NCBI GenBank assembly: GCA_037957365.1
Contig: JARHVA010000350.1
Span: 167,501-231,500 of the forward strand
DNA length: 64,000 nt
Direction: 5' to 3'
Source of the DNA: Torreya grandis
Taxonomy: Eukaryota; Streptophyta; Pinopsida; Cupressales; Taxaceae
The notes under the pieces were generated by a model. That model saw only the letters and a program-made list of their open reading frames with translations, had not been told where the DNA came from and ran no database searches. The stretch's first letter is position 1; the number at the start of each line of letters is the position of its first letter. Positions 26,132-38,600 of the stretch are shown one piece after another. Both the position numbers and the translations under genes were made by a program.

Positions 26132-28743
26132 TTTTAGGAATGTGTTACAAGATATGCATGAATTTTTCATTTATGTCATGAAAGTGTCATTGATTTCCTT
26201 CTCTATTGACTTTGTCATTCTTCATGTCGAGTTCTTGAAGCCCTAATTGAGGAACCTAGTAAAATGGAATACATATAGTAGCATGATGAGTTGAGCCATA
26301 TGAGACTTATATGAGCAAGGATTCCAAAGATATTGATAGAATAAAAATTGGTTTGAGGAAATATGATAAGCATTTTTACCAAATTTAAATTCAATACCTA
26401 AAGGAGAAATTAAGAAATTTGGTGGTAAGTTTGACTATATGCACATAAAAGGTGTTGCAGATCTAAGAAGAAGTTTCTCATGCTCATTAAAATGTGAAAC
26501 CTTTACATGAGAGTGTTATCACTTCATCATAGTTTTGGAAGGTCCCTATCTTGAATTTATTGTCATTATTTTTGGATTTTAGGGGTAATCATTTATGAAT
26601 GATTTACCAAGAAGGTAAGGTAGTCAAAACCCTTATAGATACCCAATATAAATATATAATCACTTATGAATATTAATGTTCCATTTGACCTAATTTTTTG
26701 TTTGAAACATGTAAAAGACTCTTCCAGGTTTCCTCAGGTGGTTTTTGTTTGTCTTGACAATGAGTAGAAGATATAGGAAACCGCTTATTTTTAGGGTTTT
26801 TGATGATACAAGCAAGGTTAACTAGGTAAAATAATTATAAAAAATGGAGGATTATGTTAAAGACTTATATTTTATTCCCATTAAATTATTTCATTATGTT
26901 TCTAACCAAAAATTTTCAAAACTAGTCATGGAAGTTAGCATATCACTAAACTGGCCTAATGAGCAAAATAGTGAGAAAACTAGGTGAGAATGAGAATGAG
27001 ATTAGGGATTGGTTGAAAATGAATAAGGATGGATCCTAAGTAATGGGTTAATTATTAAATACACATCCATCCTATTACCTTGTTCTATAAGTGTTGATGA
27101 TGCCTATAACTATGCAAAAAGTTTTCATCAAATTGGTCTATCTATCATAGTGAAGTTTGTGAAGAGTGACATAATGAGATTGGTTTATAAGACAAATATT
27201 GATATATGACCATACAATATTTATTTTTAGATATAATATAATTATGATAAAATTTAAAACAAATCCATTTAAATATCACATAAGTGTTCCCACAAGTGTT
27301 TTATAAGTTGATTTTCTTGAGTGTGTTTTTGACCCTATATGCAACTTTCTATGTATATGTGAAAAGGATGTTCCTAGGTCATTTTTCACTAAGATGACTG
27401 ATAAAAATCCATTTAAGGTTTTATAAATGAATAATAAGATAATTTTAATTCATTTTTTTCATTATAATTTAATCTTCAAGTCTAGAGAGTCAAATGATTT
27501 TGATTGTGTATTGATAATGCTTGGTGTTCCTAAGTGAGCTATCTACAAGAATGTTATTGAAAATTTTTGGCCTATGTGATGGAGACCAAATAATTTTTTT
27601 AAATATTATAATTATTTAATATATTATTCATATTATTTTATTCATGAGTTATTTTGGAAAATTGGGTATTTAGCTCAAATTCGTAAGGCAAACTTTTGGT
27701 AATGAGAAGCCCTGAAAGGTGAGTAGGCCTAATCGGTGGGTTCAAAGTGAAAAATGGGGAAAATGAATTTGGGTAACCAAGATTAAAATATAAAGGGTTT
27801 ATTTTAGGAATTTATGAAGTTTTTCATCTATTTGATAAGACAATAAGTGTTCTTATAGGTTAGAACGGTAATGTGTGGATAGGACAAACCTAATTACATT
27901 AGGTCTCCTTAGGCCTAATTGTCAATTTGGACCTTATGGAATATGACCAACTTATGAAATGTTTATTTAACCTTTTAAACGTGTATTTTTATATATTCAA
28001 AATGTATTTCATGTATGGAAAGGTTCATTGCCAGCTAAAATAGGTGAGAGTAAGGGTCAAGTACTTAAGAAGGCTTAATATGCCTAAATTGATTAGTTGA
28101 GATATTTGAGATTTTGAGTGAAGGATACAGTGTTTTGGAGAATATTTTAATAGATTTAATATAATAAATAATCTGATAAAAAACTTACATTAATATCTAA
28201 ATATTTTTATATAGGTTTTGATCAAGGTCATTTGACCTAATTCTGTAAAAGAGAGGGTTATTTGAGTGAGAAGGCCTAAGAGGCTATTTGAGTGAGATTG
28301 AAGGATAAAGAGTGAAAAATAATATTTTAATCTATAGTTTATTTATAGACAATTAGTATAAGTTGATAATATATCAAAGGTGACTTATTTATTTCTAAGC
28401 TACCTAGGAGGTTGAATCCTCCTTGCAAGATAGAGCTTGTTGAAGACTAGTTGAGTGGGTGCTCAACTAGGTAGGGGTTGGAGCTTCTTATGAAGTTGGT
28501 GATTAACTAAAATTTAGATATTTAAATTATATTAATATATTCCATGTTTATTTTTATTTGGGTTTTTTCCCCCAAATTTTTTTCCCACATATCCTTTGTG
28601 CTCTCTCATGATATACTCGGGTAATTATTTGTTTATGTATTGATCATTTATGAGAAATAAATGCTTCTTGAAATGATGAATGGAATTAAAAAATTATTTT
28701 TAAGGAAAAAATTCACCCCCACTATTATTAACTAATTATAAAA
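26132..28743 (+). repeat. Copia 5' LTR (about 2.6 kb)
   Basis: Collinear with 48363-50964: gttacaagatatgcatgaat near the start of both, gactagttgagtgggtgctc at 28445 and 50667, and the phrase cctaatgagca[at]aatagtgag in both. The right end is fixed by the PBS at about 28746. Confidence 0.88.
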
Positions 28744-28744
28744 T

Positions 28745-28765
28745 TTGGTATTATATCTTGGACCC
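28745..28765 (+). other. Copia primer-binding site
   Basis: The sequence ttggtattatatcttggaccc directly follows the LTR and is a decayed form of the initiator-Met tRNA site typical of Copia elements. Confidence 0.65.
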
Positions 28766-29557
28766 TTCAATAGACCCAATAGTCAAAGGGAGATCTCTAG
28801 AACATAGATATGGATCTTGCAATGAAATTGCTTCTATAACTACAATGAGAACCTACCCATAATTAGTTAAATAGTTTTTGAATATTTTTTAAAATAGAAT
28901 AATCACATGGAATAATTCACTCATCTGAGAATGAATGGAAGAATTCACTCATCTAAGAATGAAAGTAAAATCCTTAGAGGCACAAGTTGAGAAAGATGCT
29001 ATCAAGATAAGGACTTATAAAAGGTATGAAGAAAGTACTAACAATATTTTGGATAGTAAAAGATCCTTCTATAACAATATGGGTCTTATATTCATATAAG
29101 AAAAAATGATTTCAAAAAAATTTAGGCTTCAATAGAGACAAATTAGTTAAGGAGTGATGAAATTGGTAGAATCAAGACCTATGCAAAAGCTACCAAACTT
29201 GAAGATAAGAATCATCAAGTCAAGAAGGTCCTTGATCAGTCACATGACATAAAAGGTAACAATGTTTTAATTTATTATCATCAAAATAAAAAAAAGGTAA
29301 ACAACCATAGTATGTGAACTCCTTCATTGGTCATTATTTATGTTGTGGTACATTTGGACATAAGGCTATTAACTATAGTTTGAAAAGAAAAAATATTTTT
29401 TATAGTTAGAAATAAAGATAAAACATTTTAAGAGAGTGTAAGACATTTTATCAAGAAAAAAAATCAGTTTGAGAGATTATGGAGTAATGACACTAAATAA
29501 TGGATCAAGAAAGTAGACTCTATAGAAAATAACAAAAAAGATAGAGGAGAAGAATCT
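28766..29557 (+). pseudogene. Copia gag remnant with zinc knuckle
   Basis: This is the decayed gag of the Copia element, which would form the capsid and bind the element's RNA. Most of the frame is unreadable through stops and indels, but near 29340-29385 it reads CCGTFGHKAINYSLKRK. That is a CX2CX4HX4C knuckle in which the last Cys has become Tyr (TGT to TAT, a G-to-A change). Upstream text is Lys/Glu-rich, as expected for the capsid C-terminal part. A full N-terminal capsid cannot be made out, so the gag is probably shortened by deletion. Confidence 0.6.
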
Positions 29558-30760
29558 ATGATAGCCCAAACTACCTTTCACACTCAAAATGAATATTTGA
29601 AATGGTATATAGATCATGGTTGTTCAAGTCACATGATAGTAGATAAAATCAAGTTCAATTATTTAAATAAGAATTTCATTGGTTCTATAAGGTTTTGGGA
29701 TAACACATCTAATATCATAGTTGAGAAAGGTGATTTGAGCATGGACAATGGAAAGACCAAAACAAAAAATGTGTTATATGTATATGGATTAAAACATAAC
29801 TTTATAAGTGTGAGGCAAATGTGTACCCAAGGAAATATTATAACATTAAATGAAAATGTATGTGAAATTAAGAATATTGATTGTCAAAGCCAAGAGAAAT
29901 GAAAATAATATCTATGTACTAAATGAGATCACAAAAGAGAAATTATTCATAAGAAAGTTAGATGAGATTTGGATGTGGCACAAGAGGTCAGGTCATATAA
30001 ACTGAAAATCTTGTCAAAATCAGCTCCAAGGGATCTATGAATAATATTCCCCAAATCTCTAAACTTGCAAATGATCTTTGCAAGGCATGTCAACATTGTA
30101 AGAAAACTAAGAGAAGATTCAAGTCTAAAAAATATTTTGGTACTAGACCTTTAGAACTAATTCATACTAATCTATGTGGACATATAAGGATTCAAAGTAT
30201 TTAAGGATATAGTTACATCATATTGCTTGTAAATGATTTCACAAGAATGAATTGGGTAGCATTTTTAAAAGAAAAGTCAAAAGCTCTAGAAAATTCAAAA
30301 ATTTCAAGGCTCTATTTGAAAATTAAATGAATTTGAATATCAATTGTCTTAGGTATGACAAAAGAGGAGAGTTCTAATCAAATTAGTTTGATGAATTTTG
30401 TGAGGTAAATAGAATAAAAAGATAGTTCTCAGCTATTATAACACCTCAATAGAATGGGGTTGTTGAGAAAAAGAATAGAAATATCTAAGAGATGGTAAGG
30501 ATAATGTTGAATGATTCTAAGCTATCACATGGTTATTGAAGAGAAGTTATGAGCACTATAGTTTAGACTTTGAATAGAGGTCAAATTACTATCAATGCTG
30601 ACAAGACTCCATATGAATTATGAAATGGTAGACCTACAAATGTTGAACATTTCAAAGTTTTTGGGAGTAAGTGCTATATTAAAAAAGATGATGAGAACTT
30701 AGTCAAGTTTGACTCAAGTTTGATGAAGGTTTATTCTTAGGATATTCATCAATAAGTTTT
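29558..30760 (+). pseudogene. Copia protease and integrase remnant
   Basis: An open segment from ATG 29558 to 29902 covers the protease: WYIDHGCSSHMI keeps the shape of the Copia active site but with His where Ser is usual, followed by VLYVYGLKHNFISVRQM. After a break, the integrase zinc region shows WHKRSGHIN (about 29970) and CKACQHCKKTKRR (about 30080). The core follows with ELIHTNLCG (30157-30180), where the first catalytic Asp is Asn (codon 30169-30171, AAT), then ILLVNDFTRMNWVAFLKEKS, RYDKRGEF, and NGVVEKKNR. Stops and frameshifts separate these pieces. The product would have cut the polyprotein and inserted the cDNA; it is clearly inactive. Confidence 0.85.
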
Positions 30761-30779
30761 ACCTATAGATGTTATAACA

Positions 30780-32064
30780 AAAGATTATAAAAGATAGTGG
30801 AAAGCACAAATGTGAAGGTTGATGAGACAAATAATCCATATACTCAGTCAAATAATGATGAAGAATAAATAGATATAGATGAGGATGAAGAAGAGAGTGA
30901 AGAAATAAAGGACTCAAAATGTCCTTCTAGGAAAATTCAAAAGGATCATCCTAAATCTGAGATCATTAGAAATAAAATTGCATGTATACAAATAAGGAGA
31001 AGAATGGTAAGTGATACTAATCAATAAAATACTACCCTAATTTCAAAAATTGAGCTTAAAAACTATATATAAGAAAATAAAGATAAGTTCTGGTTAAAGG
31101 AAATGAATGAGGAGCTAAATTAAATTGATAAGAATGAAACTTAGCAGTTAGTACCTAGACCTAAAGACAAAAACATCATTGGTACCAAATGGATTTTTAA
31201 GAACAAGCTAAATGATATTGGAGAGGTCACTAGAAATAAAGCCAAACTTGTATGCAAAGGATATGCTCAAGTAGAAGGAGTACACTTTGAATAAAAATTT
31301 AATCTTATATCAAGGTTAGAATCCATTAGGATTTTTATTTCCTATTCAGGTTTCAAATGATTTAAAATATACCAAATGGATGTTAAGTTATCCTTCCTAA
31401 ATGGGAAATTAGAAGAGGAGGTATGCATTAAACAACCAGAGATTTTCTATTGACTGATATCAAGGATTATTTTTGTGGTTTAAGAAGGCCCTTTATGGTT
31501 TAAAACAAGCCCCTAAATCTTGGTATGCTAGACTTTATAAGTATATTTTAGACTAAGGTTTCAAGATAGGAGTTGGAGATAATAACCTATATGTCAAAAC
31601 TAAAAATGATCATAAATTGATAGTTGTAGTTTATGTAAATGATATTATCTTTGGTAGATATAATGAAAACATGAACAAGACATTTATATAGGTGTTGAAG
31701 TTATAATTTGATATGTACATGATTGGATAACTATCCTTATTTATTTTACTTTGAATTAGTCAAACTGAAAAAGGTATGTTCATTTCATAAGTCAAGTATA
31801 TAAAAGAGATGTTAAATAAGTTTGAAATAGAAGATTGTAAGGCTGTAAGTAAACCTATGGTTATAAGATGTAGGATAAGTAATGAGGATTAATATTAAAG
31901 TGTTAACCAAAGAAATTATAAATCTATGATTGGGATTTTGTTGCATACTACTACATCTAGACTAGATATCATACAAGCAGTACGTCTTGTAGGAATATTC
32001 CAAGTAGACCGTAAGGAAATCCACCTACAAGTAGTATATAAAAGGGAATTTGGAATATGGTTTA
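30780..32064 (+). pseudogene. Copia reverse transcriptase remnant (pol, 5' of insertion B)
   Basis: After an acidic spacer (about 30830-30920) the RT begins near 31090. IIGTKWIFKNKLNDIGEVTR (about 31171) and KAKLVCKGYAQVEGV are typical. [16 protein letters not shown] (about 31379) retains the first catalytic Asp, but the YVDD box reads YVNDIIFGR (31632-31658), with AAT at 31638-31640 in place of an Asp codon. The frame continues to the RNase H connection: LLHTTTSRLDIIQAV and KEIHLQVVYKREFGIW (about 31940-32060), where a short piece before REFGIW seems deleted. Coding then stops abruptly at the left end of element B and resumes at 47540. Confidence 0.86.
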
Positions 32065-33021
32065 TGTTAATATTTTCACTTGGATTTCCACCCTTTTAGG
32101 AGATAAAAATCTCTCCTCATATAAGTGGCATAATGGAATCACCTTCAGGCTTATGGGTAGCCTAAGGAATAAGGTGAGTCTTTAGATAGGTCTAGCTCCC
32201 TTGATGTACCACTTAGGATTGAAACTAATACTAACTTTGGGGGGTGCAAAGGGAGAGAGATAACTAAAATAAAACCAATATAAGGTAATTGATACACCAA
32301 ATTGACTAATGACATCCAAAAATATGCAGATTACACTTGAAATTAAAGGATACCTAAACATACACTCTCTAATCTATGTCTTCTTGTAGCATTGTTACAT
32401 GATGGGGTTATGGATGAATGTGTAAAGCTAGGAAGAATAGATAAGAGGCCTTGAGTGGCACTAATGAAGAGAATAAATTACTTAAACTTTGACATTTCCT
32501 AGAATGCATCACATGCCATGTAAGAAGAAGCTACAAATAGGTGAGAGAATGTGATAACTTTCTAAGGAATCCATAATTTTCACTAAAAAAATTAAAAATT
32601 CAAGTAAATCACACTATGAATAGTCATTTAATAGGTAACACTTACTAATTTAATAGATAAAAAGGTATATAAATTATTATGGCTTCACCATACTCAGGTG
32701 GAGCATCCCATATAATAGCCAAAATGGCTAGTTCTTATAAAACTTGAAAGAGAGAGAGAAGAAGAGAAATCAAAGGCTCACAAGGACACTTTTAAATTTG
32801 ATACAAGGATTTAATTATGTATGTGGAGAGGGTATGGTATGAACCATGCAAGGTTATGAGCTAAAAGTGTTAATCTAGGTCAAAAACTTCATGAAAAGTA
32901 GCAAGAAAACTCCTCAACTAGCTCAGAAAACTACCTTCATGATTGCCTCTATTTGAACATCCCATAACTAATTAAGAGAAATTAAAATGATTTTTATGGA
33001 AGCTTATACTCTAAATCATGT
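32065..33021. other. Element B left arm, non-coding
   Basis: There are no recognisable frames. An internal hairpin, ggagataaaaatctctcc (32099-32116), lies near the start. The last five bases, catgt (33017-33021), are the target site of element C. Confidence 0.5.
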
Positions 33022-34419
33022 TGTAGACACTAAAATCATGTCTACTCCTTGGTCGACTCTCCCCCTTGGTCCCCTTGGTCCCTTCTACACATTCCTAACC
33101 CACACACTTATTAATTTAAAATAATAACTTATTTTAAATTAATAACACCTCCCTTGACACATCACCCATGACACCTCACCCCACCTTGGATACCTCTCCT
33201 TGGATGCCTCCCATCACCCTATGACCAATTTATGACCTATTTCGACCCTCTCGCACTTATTTAATCCACCTTCAACTATTTTCCCATGACCAATTGACCC
33301 TGGCAGTTAGAAGAACAAGCAAAAGGCTAATTTTAGCCCTTTTTCCCATCTTCTAGCCACCGACGTTGATTATAGTCGATCAACACCAGTGGGATCACCG
33401 ACGTCAGTCACTTAAAACAACTTGAAGGTGAATTCTCTCCCCCTGGGATGTTGAATCAATCAATCACAGACTGTGAATGCAAATTCTATCTCAGACTCTC
33501 TTCTTCTCTCGGCTCTCAGACCTGGACATCAATAGCAACTCTCTAAAATCAATCCTCAGACTTCAACCAATGATCTTCTGGCTACAGACACAATAGGGAC
33601 AAGCGTCTCAAACATCTCTGGCTTTGCACCAAGTAGGAGGTAAGTATTCCTCTACCCTTTTTATTATTTTAGTAATTTAAAATGTACTTAGAATGTATAA
33701 TCAATTAGCTTCTTTTCATTACTTCTAAGCATTATAAACCAGACTTGGCTATCAACCAGACAAGACCTGACTCTCTTCCTGAGAAGGCTGAGAAGCTTTC
33801 TTCATACTCTTACTCCTTTTTGATAACCTATCCTCTCCCTCTGACCCTCTACGAACCTTATCAGTCTTCCTGCAACCCAACATAGACCCTTTTACCTCTC
33901 AGACCATTCTATCGACCACAAAATAGCCCTGAGACTCATCCAAAGCCTCATTGCCCTGACTGACATCGGCCTCCAGGCCCATTGCCCCTATCGACGTTGG
34001 TAGACTAACCGATGTTGGCAACTTTAATCAATCGATGACGGCAGACTAACTGGCATCGGTGACTATGGAAGACCAATAATAGAATATAGGTACGCATTGT
34101 CTTTATTTATTTTGCTTAGTCTTTCATTATTTATCTTTATCTGACATTATTTTATCAACTAGTGGATTGTCATCCCTCAAGGAAGTCTTTGCACTTCTGG
34201 GACCGAGCTTTTGCTTGGCAGTCCACCTTATGTCCATCTAACAATCTCTATGCTTGAGTCTCTTTCTTTTACAGGTGTCATCCTCCACAGCCAAAGAGGA
34301 GTCCCTACAACATCTAGATAATGGTGCACAATCTTCATCCAGGTACGTACAAACCCCTGACCATTATCTTAGTTTCTTACTTCTTTTGAATGTGGAAAAG
34401 TGAAAAATAGTTAGAAACA
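33022..34419 (+). repeat. Element C 5' LTR (1398 bp)
   Basis: Starts TGTAGACAC and ends GAAACA. The first 24 bases form a hairpin, GTAGACA (33023) pairing with TGTCTAC (33039). The LTR carries several cgacgt / cgatgt / gacatcggt words (33360-33411 and 33960-34068). It differs from the 3' copy by scattered transitions and balanced 1-base indels. Confidence 0.92.
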
Positions 34420-34421
34420 TT

Positions 34422-34442
34422 CTGGCACGCCTATTAGGACCC
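34422..34442 (+). other. Element C primer-binding site
   Basis: ctggcacgcctattaggaccc lies 2 bp after the LTR. It resembles the PBS of element N (tgacatgcccagtgggatca). The tRNA was not assigned. Confidence 0.6.
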
Positions 34443-35655
34443 TAGGAGTTTTCTTTGGGTTCATACTTTTTCTTCTAAAAACAAAACATTCATATAGGTG
34501 CATTAGGTTTCTTCTTGCATCCTTTTCCTCTATCTTCTCCGAAAAGACACTATCAGCAAAGTTAAAAAGAATCCTTCTTTTTCTTTCTTTCTTGCATCTT
34601 AGAGTAGTAAAATTCATACTCTTTGACCTCTTCTCACTTGTCTGCATATGAACACACATTTCAATTTGGGCTTAAAATCTATTACATTTCATTTCTACCT
34701 AAATGCATATTTATTCCACACATCTAGTAATAAAAATGCATTATGAATTAAGTGTAGTCCACTTATGTTACACAACCAGATCACTTTCACAAAATCAAAC
34801 ATCTAAACATACTTGAGACAAGGTCCGACTAGGATTTCACCACCTAGCGGATACCTTACCCTTCCTGGTAATCCCACTTGGACTTCACTACCAAGGGGAG
34901 AGCCCACTCTATTCTCTAGCAGAGTATAAACTCTAGGGGAAGTATAAACTGGCTAAGAGACCCAGCTTATCTCTAGGCTCGTGAAGTGAGGGGAGCTTGC
35001 TCCTTAGCACCAAGCCATGTATGGAACCTAACACAGACTCTTGAGTACTGAAACTAACCTAAAACCAACCTTAGACTACTTCTTCTAGGACCTGTTCTAA
35101 AAGCCAACTTTCCAAACACACTCTAAGGCATAAGCCAACATGATTCTAAAAGTTTATTCTTAGGAATTAATGTCTAGGGTTTGATTGTCTTCATCTACTT
35201 TCTATCTCTATCTAGTTTTTTGAGCTAGTGAGGATGCATTTATTTTGAGTTCTTAAACAACTCAAAACTTTCTTTTTCTTCCAAAAACTTTCAATTTTTT
35301 AAGTTTCTGGAAACACATAGACACCGACATCAATTTTCCAACCAATGTCGGCAACTTTCACTCACCGACATCAGTTTTTCCAATTGACATCGGCAACATA
35401 TCTCCACTGACATCAGTTTTTCAACTGACGTCGGTCACTGTCAACCAACTTTTTTTTCAAAAATAGCAAGCTTAAAACTTGACTTTCTTGCTTTTAGACA
35501 CACATTCTAAGTTTTTGAAACTAAAAAAAAACATAGTTTCTAGAACCTGACCCTTTTTTCCTTGAATGGTTTTGACATGTAGTCAAACCAAAACTCTCAT
35601 TGACCATGCAAGGCAATAAGCACTCCCACCTTCACCTTCCATAACCAGTCCTCTA
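34443..35655 (+). other. Element C leader
   Basis: Non-coding leader between PBS and gag. It contains a cluster of the cgacatcggt-type motif at 35322-35447, the same motif that is in the LTRs. The minus-strand frame at 34411-34659 is a shadow. Confidence 0.6.
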
Positions 35656-38600
35656 ATGGAGTATCATTCAGAGACTGAACTAACTCCTACCCAACTGACC
35701 CCGACTCAGCCTCCCATTGTCCCTGAAGGGGACCAAGACTTTGAAAGGTTCCTTGAACTCAATGTCAAGGCCCTTCAACACTATCTCATGCAAAGTCAAA
35801 TGCGATACTCTTTAGGCAACCCAATTTATGGGATGCCAACCTCTTTAGTTGAGACATCAATCATATCAATGGCATCTATAATCCAGCCCATAGACACCCA
35901 AGTCGTTGCCTTGACTAATGACCAGACCATGACTAATATTCTATGTGTGGCTTCTCCTTCTATCTCTGGGCCCACTTCCATTGGGGTTTTGACCTCCCAT
36001 CAACCGTAGACTATTCAAAAAACCTCTACCCCTTTCCAAAATCTAGTTGTCTCCATCCCGCCTACTCTTGCCCCGATCAACACCAGGGTGGCTATGCATC
36101 CATTGGCTAGTGTTGCCACCATCCAACTACCCCTGGCTTCAAAATCTATCTCAATGACTAGTTATCAATATGTTTCACCTATACAAGTGTAACCAACTAC
36201 GTCATACACCCCTTCTAATCCCTTCCAAGCATCTTACAACCTAGGGGGCACCTCACCTGCAAATCCGTCAACTGATCTAATCTTGATGTTGAAGGACAAA
36301 ATGTCTAATCTTGAGACCTCAATTTCTAGTTTAATTAATGTCCTTTCATATGACCAAAGTTGTAATGAACCCATCCATCCCTCAGTCCCAATCCAGTCGT
36401 ATCCCAGTCAGTGGGAACTTCCTATGTTTACTCACTTCCAGAGTAAGGAAGACCCATAGCAACATCTGTGAGCATTCAGACATGCTTGTTACCTAATCAC
36501 ACATGATGATGCATTACTACTACACACATTCCCTATGTCACTTTCTGGTGCTACCTTTAACTAGTACAACTCTCTCACCATGCACTCTCTTTTCACATTC
36601 ACCTAACTGACCCAACTTTTCCTTGACCACTTCTCGATCAACATCACCAAAAAGGTTTCAATCACGGACCTATACTCTATCAGACAGTTTGACGATGAAT
36701 CAATAGTTGATTTTGTCACCTGTTGGAGAGGCTTAATCAATCAGCTCTCCTTCTCTTTACCTCAACCCAAGCTCATCGAGCTCTTTTCATAGGCGTGTGC
36801 CAAACATATTTCATCTACTCTGTGGGTCCAAACATTCCGCACCTTTGACGAAGCTTTCACCATGGCTAAGAAGCTTGAACTTCGTGCAATCAAAGAAAAC
36901 AAGATCAAATTGTGAAACCCCAATGCAAAGTCAAATGACCCTTATTCGTCCAAACCTTCTTCCAACATCAAGTCCAAAGGATCAGCAAATGTTGTGGTCC
37001 TTAGGCCATCATCTTCGACAACAACCAACCAATCTCAACCTTCCACATCTCAAAGCATCACTAAACAATTCCAACAACGATATATATAGCATCAATATAC
37101 TCCTATAGGAGAATCATACACTTCCATTTTGGATAAACTTGTCAAACAGGTGGTCCTCAATCTCCCTCAAATCTAACCACCTCAATTCAACCCCTCAAAA
37201 CCTATCCCTGCATGGTACAAGGAAATGACTACTGCAATTATCACCGTGTCCAAGGCCACGACATCAACAACTAAAAAACCTTCAAAAACATTGTCCAAGA
37301 CATGATAGATAAAGGTGATCTTGTCTTGGATAACCTGAATGTGCCACCCAATTAAAACATTGACATCTTTAGACAACCTTTTCCTAACCATCCCCCTAGC
37401 CAAAACAATGTGCAGACCATGGCCGATGACTCTTAAGAGCGTAATATATGCATAGTCAACACAATCTCACCTCTTATGCCTAACCAACCTCTCTCACAGT
37501 TTGAAGAGGTTATCCCACTTATTAGTCCTTCGTAGGAAGAAGAGCCTTCTTATCCCACTTCTCTTCCATAGGTGGACAAACCGTCTTCTCCTGTTATTTC
37601 TCCATCGACCTCTCTTATATTGGAGTATGCCTTGACCATACCAGTGCCGGTAGCCTCACCCTCATCCTTCCTATCATCAATGGGGGATCATACCTTCCCC
37701 ACTCCTCAACCACACGCTGAAGCCATTATCATCCCTATGCTCTTTCCACCTGAAGAGCCAAACTCTCCAATCCCTTCTCCGTCAAAAGAGGAACTAGCCG
37801 CCTCACCCACTTTGACTGAAGAAGATTTGGTGAAGGTTGATTTGAACCTTGCCCCTCACAATAGTAGTCCTCAAACCAAACCAAAGAAGGCTACTAAACC
37901 ATGGTGGTGAACTCTTCCTCCACCATCATCATTGCCCTCCATTTTGGGCCCACACCCATCCACCTTAATAGGAGTGCTTCCTACTCCGACACCCAAAAAA
38001 AATAAGTCACCTCCATTATGACCAATACCTAACAAAAACATACCTCCTTCAAAACATCAAACACCTCCTACCATGAAAGTGTCATCTACGCATTTGGCCA
38101 CACCACAAAACAAAAATATGGTACGAAACACTCCCTCAATAGCTTCTAAATAGAAGTTGTCAACTTTTACTGCAACACAACGTGCAGACCCATTAGCAAG
38201 TTCTTACACCTTGCTATTACGCCAAGTTTTGAAATCCTCTAACATAACCCTTCCACCTATCAAACCATTTCAACCTCTCAGACCAAAACCATCTTGGTTT
38301 GATGACACTAAAATTTTCCAATATCATTGCACACCTGGGCATGACCCTAAGCATTGTTGTGCCCTTAAGGTTGCCATCTGCCAATTCATGGAGAAATACA
38401 CCCCTCTTGTTAAAGATAATGTCAACAAATCTTCAACACTGTCTCATGTCTCCCAAACATTTTCACCATCACACTCATCAACTCTCAGACCAAAACCATC
38501 TTGGTTCGATGACACTAAATTTTGTGTGTATCATCGCACACCTGGACATGACACTGCTCTTAAAGCTATCATTCATCAACACTTCAAAAAGGACACCCTT

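Noticed and set aside
34411..34659. Minus-strand frame of 82 codons
   Set aside because: It spans the LTR end, the PBS and the leader of element C, so it is a chance frame.
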